A stretch of DNA of 6,683 nucleotides from Hyphomicrobiaceae bacterium (GTDB lineage Bacteria > Pseudomonadota > Alphaproteobacteria > Rhizobiales > Hyphomicrobiaceae). Numbering within the stretch: the first letter of the stretch is position 1; every line of letters begins with the position of its first letter. The stretch spans positions 1-6,683 of the forward strand of contig JAJFHI010000451.1 of the NCBI GenBank assembly GCA_021775715.1, written 5' to 3'. This document shows positions 5,756 to 6,683 of this stretch, piece after piece. The position numbers and the translations under genes are program-made. The notes under the pieces were generated by a model. That model was given only the letters and a program-made list of their open reading frames with translations, made no database searches and was not told the DNA's origin.

Positions 5756-6231
5756 CCCGCATCACAAATATCGAACCAGAACAAATAACTGTCGGCATAA
5801 AGCAGCTTGATCACGCCAAAGGTCTCGCGCTTCCGGCGTATCAAACTGCACTTGCTGCCGGTTGCGATTTGGCAGCCGCAGTCCCTGAAAGCAAGCCGCT
5901 GACTATTAATCCCGGTCAGCGCCTGGCTGTCCCAACAGGCCTGGTTTTGGAATTGCCGCCTGGCACGGAGGCGCAAGTACGCCCACGGTCCGGCCTCGCC
6001 TTGAAACATGGCATCACTGTTCTCAACAGCCCGGGTACCATTGACGCCGATTACCGAGGTGAAGTCGCCGTTATCCTGATCAATCTCGGCGATGTCGCAT
6101 TCGAGATCGAGCGCGGCGAACGCATCGCTCAGATGATTGTCGCCCCTGTCACCCAAGCTAATTTCGTCGTCTCAAGGGAGCTTTCGCAAACGGATCGCGG
6201 CGCTGGCGGCTTTGGCTCGACAGGTCAGTAA
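5752..6231 (+). CDS. dut: dUTP diphosphatase (dUTPase), trimeric type
   Basis: A 159-residue cytoplasmic enzyme that hydrolyses dUTP to dUMP and pyrophosphate, keeping uracil out of DNA and feeding dTMP synthesis. All five motifs of the homotrimeric family are present in order: AAGCDLAAA (35-43), VRPRSGLALKHG (76-87), GTIDADYRGEVAVILINLG (95-113, with Asp98 as the expected catalytic base), RGERIAQMIVAP (121-132) and the glycine-rich C-terminal arm RGAGGFGSTG (149-158) that closes over the nucleotide. It is slightly longer at the N-terminus than the E. coli enzyme. The ATG lies inside the coaBC stop (ATGA), so translation is probably coupled and the two genes share a transcript. No key residue is missing. 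Confidence 0.96.
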   Translation: MTRITNIEPEQITVGIKQLDHAKGLALPAYQTALAAGCDLAAAVPESKPLTINPGQRLAVPTGLVLELPPGTEAQVRPRSGLALKHGITVLNSPGTIDADYRGEVAVILINLGDVAFEIERGERIAQMIVAPVTQANFVVSRELSQTDRGAGGFGSTGQ

Positions 6232-6310
6232 CACGCCGCCCCCTCCTTTTTGCACCGCAACCAGGACGTCCGGGCTGAATTATGCTACCAACACATCAAA
6301 TTTGACGACA

Positions 6311-6317
6311 AAGGTGG
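6311..6317 (+). promoter_or_regulatory. Ribosome binding site of cysK
   Basis: AAGGTGG sits six bases before ATG 6324 and fixes that start. Confidence 0.6.
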
Positions 6318-6323
6318 TCCATC

Positions 6324-6683
6324 ATGAACGAGATCTCTGACATTAAAACGCTTGCCGCAACGACCAGTTGGGGACGCGGCAAAGTCTACGAGGACATCAC
6401 TGAGACGATCGGCCATACACCGCTTGTTCGCCTGTCGAAAATCAAGGCCGCATCGGATGCCAAGGCCGATATCCTGATGAAGCTTGAATTTTTTAATCCC
6501 TTGTCGTCTGTCAAAGACCGCATTGGTGTTTCCATGATCGATACGCTGGAATCGCAAGGCATCATAAAGCCCGGCGAGAGCGTATTGGTTGAGCCGACAT
6601 CGGGCAACACTGGCGTCGGCTTGGCATTCGTGGCCGCCGCGCGCGGTTATCGCCTTATCCTGACAATGCCGGAATCGATGTCG
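6324..6683 (+). CDS. cysK: Cysteine synthase A (O-acetylserine sulfhydrylase), 5' part
   Basis: The first 120 residues of a fold-type II PLP enzyme that makes cysteine from O-acetylserine and sulfide; the gene runs off the right edge. After an extension of about 20 residues (GRGKVYEDI) comes TETIGHTPLVRLSKI (26-40), then LEFFNPLSSVKDRIGVSMI (54-72) with Lys64 as the expected PLP-binding lysine, and PTSGNTGVGLAF (91-102), the loop that binds the cofactor phosphate and substrate. The extension and the FFNP-SVKDRIGV form fit CysK proteins of alphaproteobacteria. Cystathionine beta-synthase-like relatives share these motifs, so the missing C-terminus leaves a small doubt. It lies 92 bases after dut. 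A possible -10 box TATGCT (6281-6286) has no -35 partner, so read-through from coaBC-dut is plausible. Cysteine is a substrate of CoaB. Confidence 0.92.
   Translation, partial: MNEISDIKTLAATTSWGRGKVYEDITETIGHTPLVRLSKIKAASDAKADILMKLEFFNPLSSVKDRIGVSMIDTLESQGIIKPGESVLVEPTSGNTGVGLAFVAAARGYRLILTMPESMS

Noticed and set aside
6281..6286. Separate cysK promoter with TATGCT as -10
   Set aside because: No -35 hexamer at a workable spacing; the nearest TTGCAC is 25 bases away.

Overview
The window looks like chromosomal DNA of an alphaproteobacterium of moderate GC content. The case rests on family resemblance, not a database search. The partial cysteine synthase has the N-terminal GRGK-Y-DITETIG-TPLVRL block and the LEFFNP--SVKDRIGV block that I associate with alphaproteobacterial CysK. 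The coaBC-dut pair with a 4-base overlap is also a common alphaproteobacterial arrangement. No mobile element, CRISPR array, tRNA or rRNA was seen.

Left part (minus strand). Bases 1-26 hold only the first codons of a minus-strand gene that leaves the window, recognised by a strong, well-spaced ribosome binding site. About 400 bases of non-coding DNA with two neighbouring 15-base hairpin-like dyads separate it from a large, strongly diverged sodium:solute symporter (SSS, LeuT-fold) protein at 426-2462.

Middle (about 2463-3238). This long divergent intergenic region is the most interesting stretch. It holds (a) a minus-strand unit made of a TTGACA/17/CATTGT promoter, about 100 bases of transcript and an intrinsic terminator, which reads like a small RNA gene or an attenuated leader; and (b) upstream of the next gene, a plus-strand promoter region with a perfect 16-bp palindrome and two TGCA-bounded dyads, one of them a 22-bp near-perfect inverted repeat. 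These look like operators.

Right part (plus strand). A regulator of the BoxR/BzdR type (XRE-family DNA-binding domain fused to a shikimate-kinase-like ligand domain) starts at 3239 with TTG. It is followed by coaBC (4490, GTG start), dut (overlapping coaBC by ATGA) and the first 120 codons of cysK. The regulator family senses benzoyl-CoA in characterised members, but no benzoate pathway gene is visible here. Its effector and targets are therefore open; the adjacent TGCA dyads suggest self-control. coaBC supplies 4'-phosphopantetheine for CoA, dut removes dUTP and makes dUMP, and cysK makes cysteine, which is a substrate of the CoaB half-reaction. The coaBC-cysK link is metabolically sensible but not shown to be regulatory.

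The main oddities are: a P-loop in the regulator that has lost its Ser/Thr (GAGKAA), a symporter with weakened sodium-site positions and an extra N-terminal helix, loss of the E. coli-type flap cysteine in CoaC, and the unassigned structured RNA candidate.
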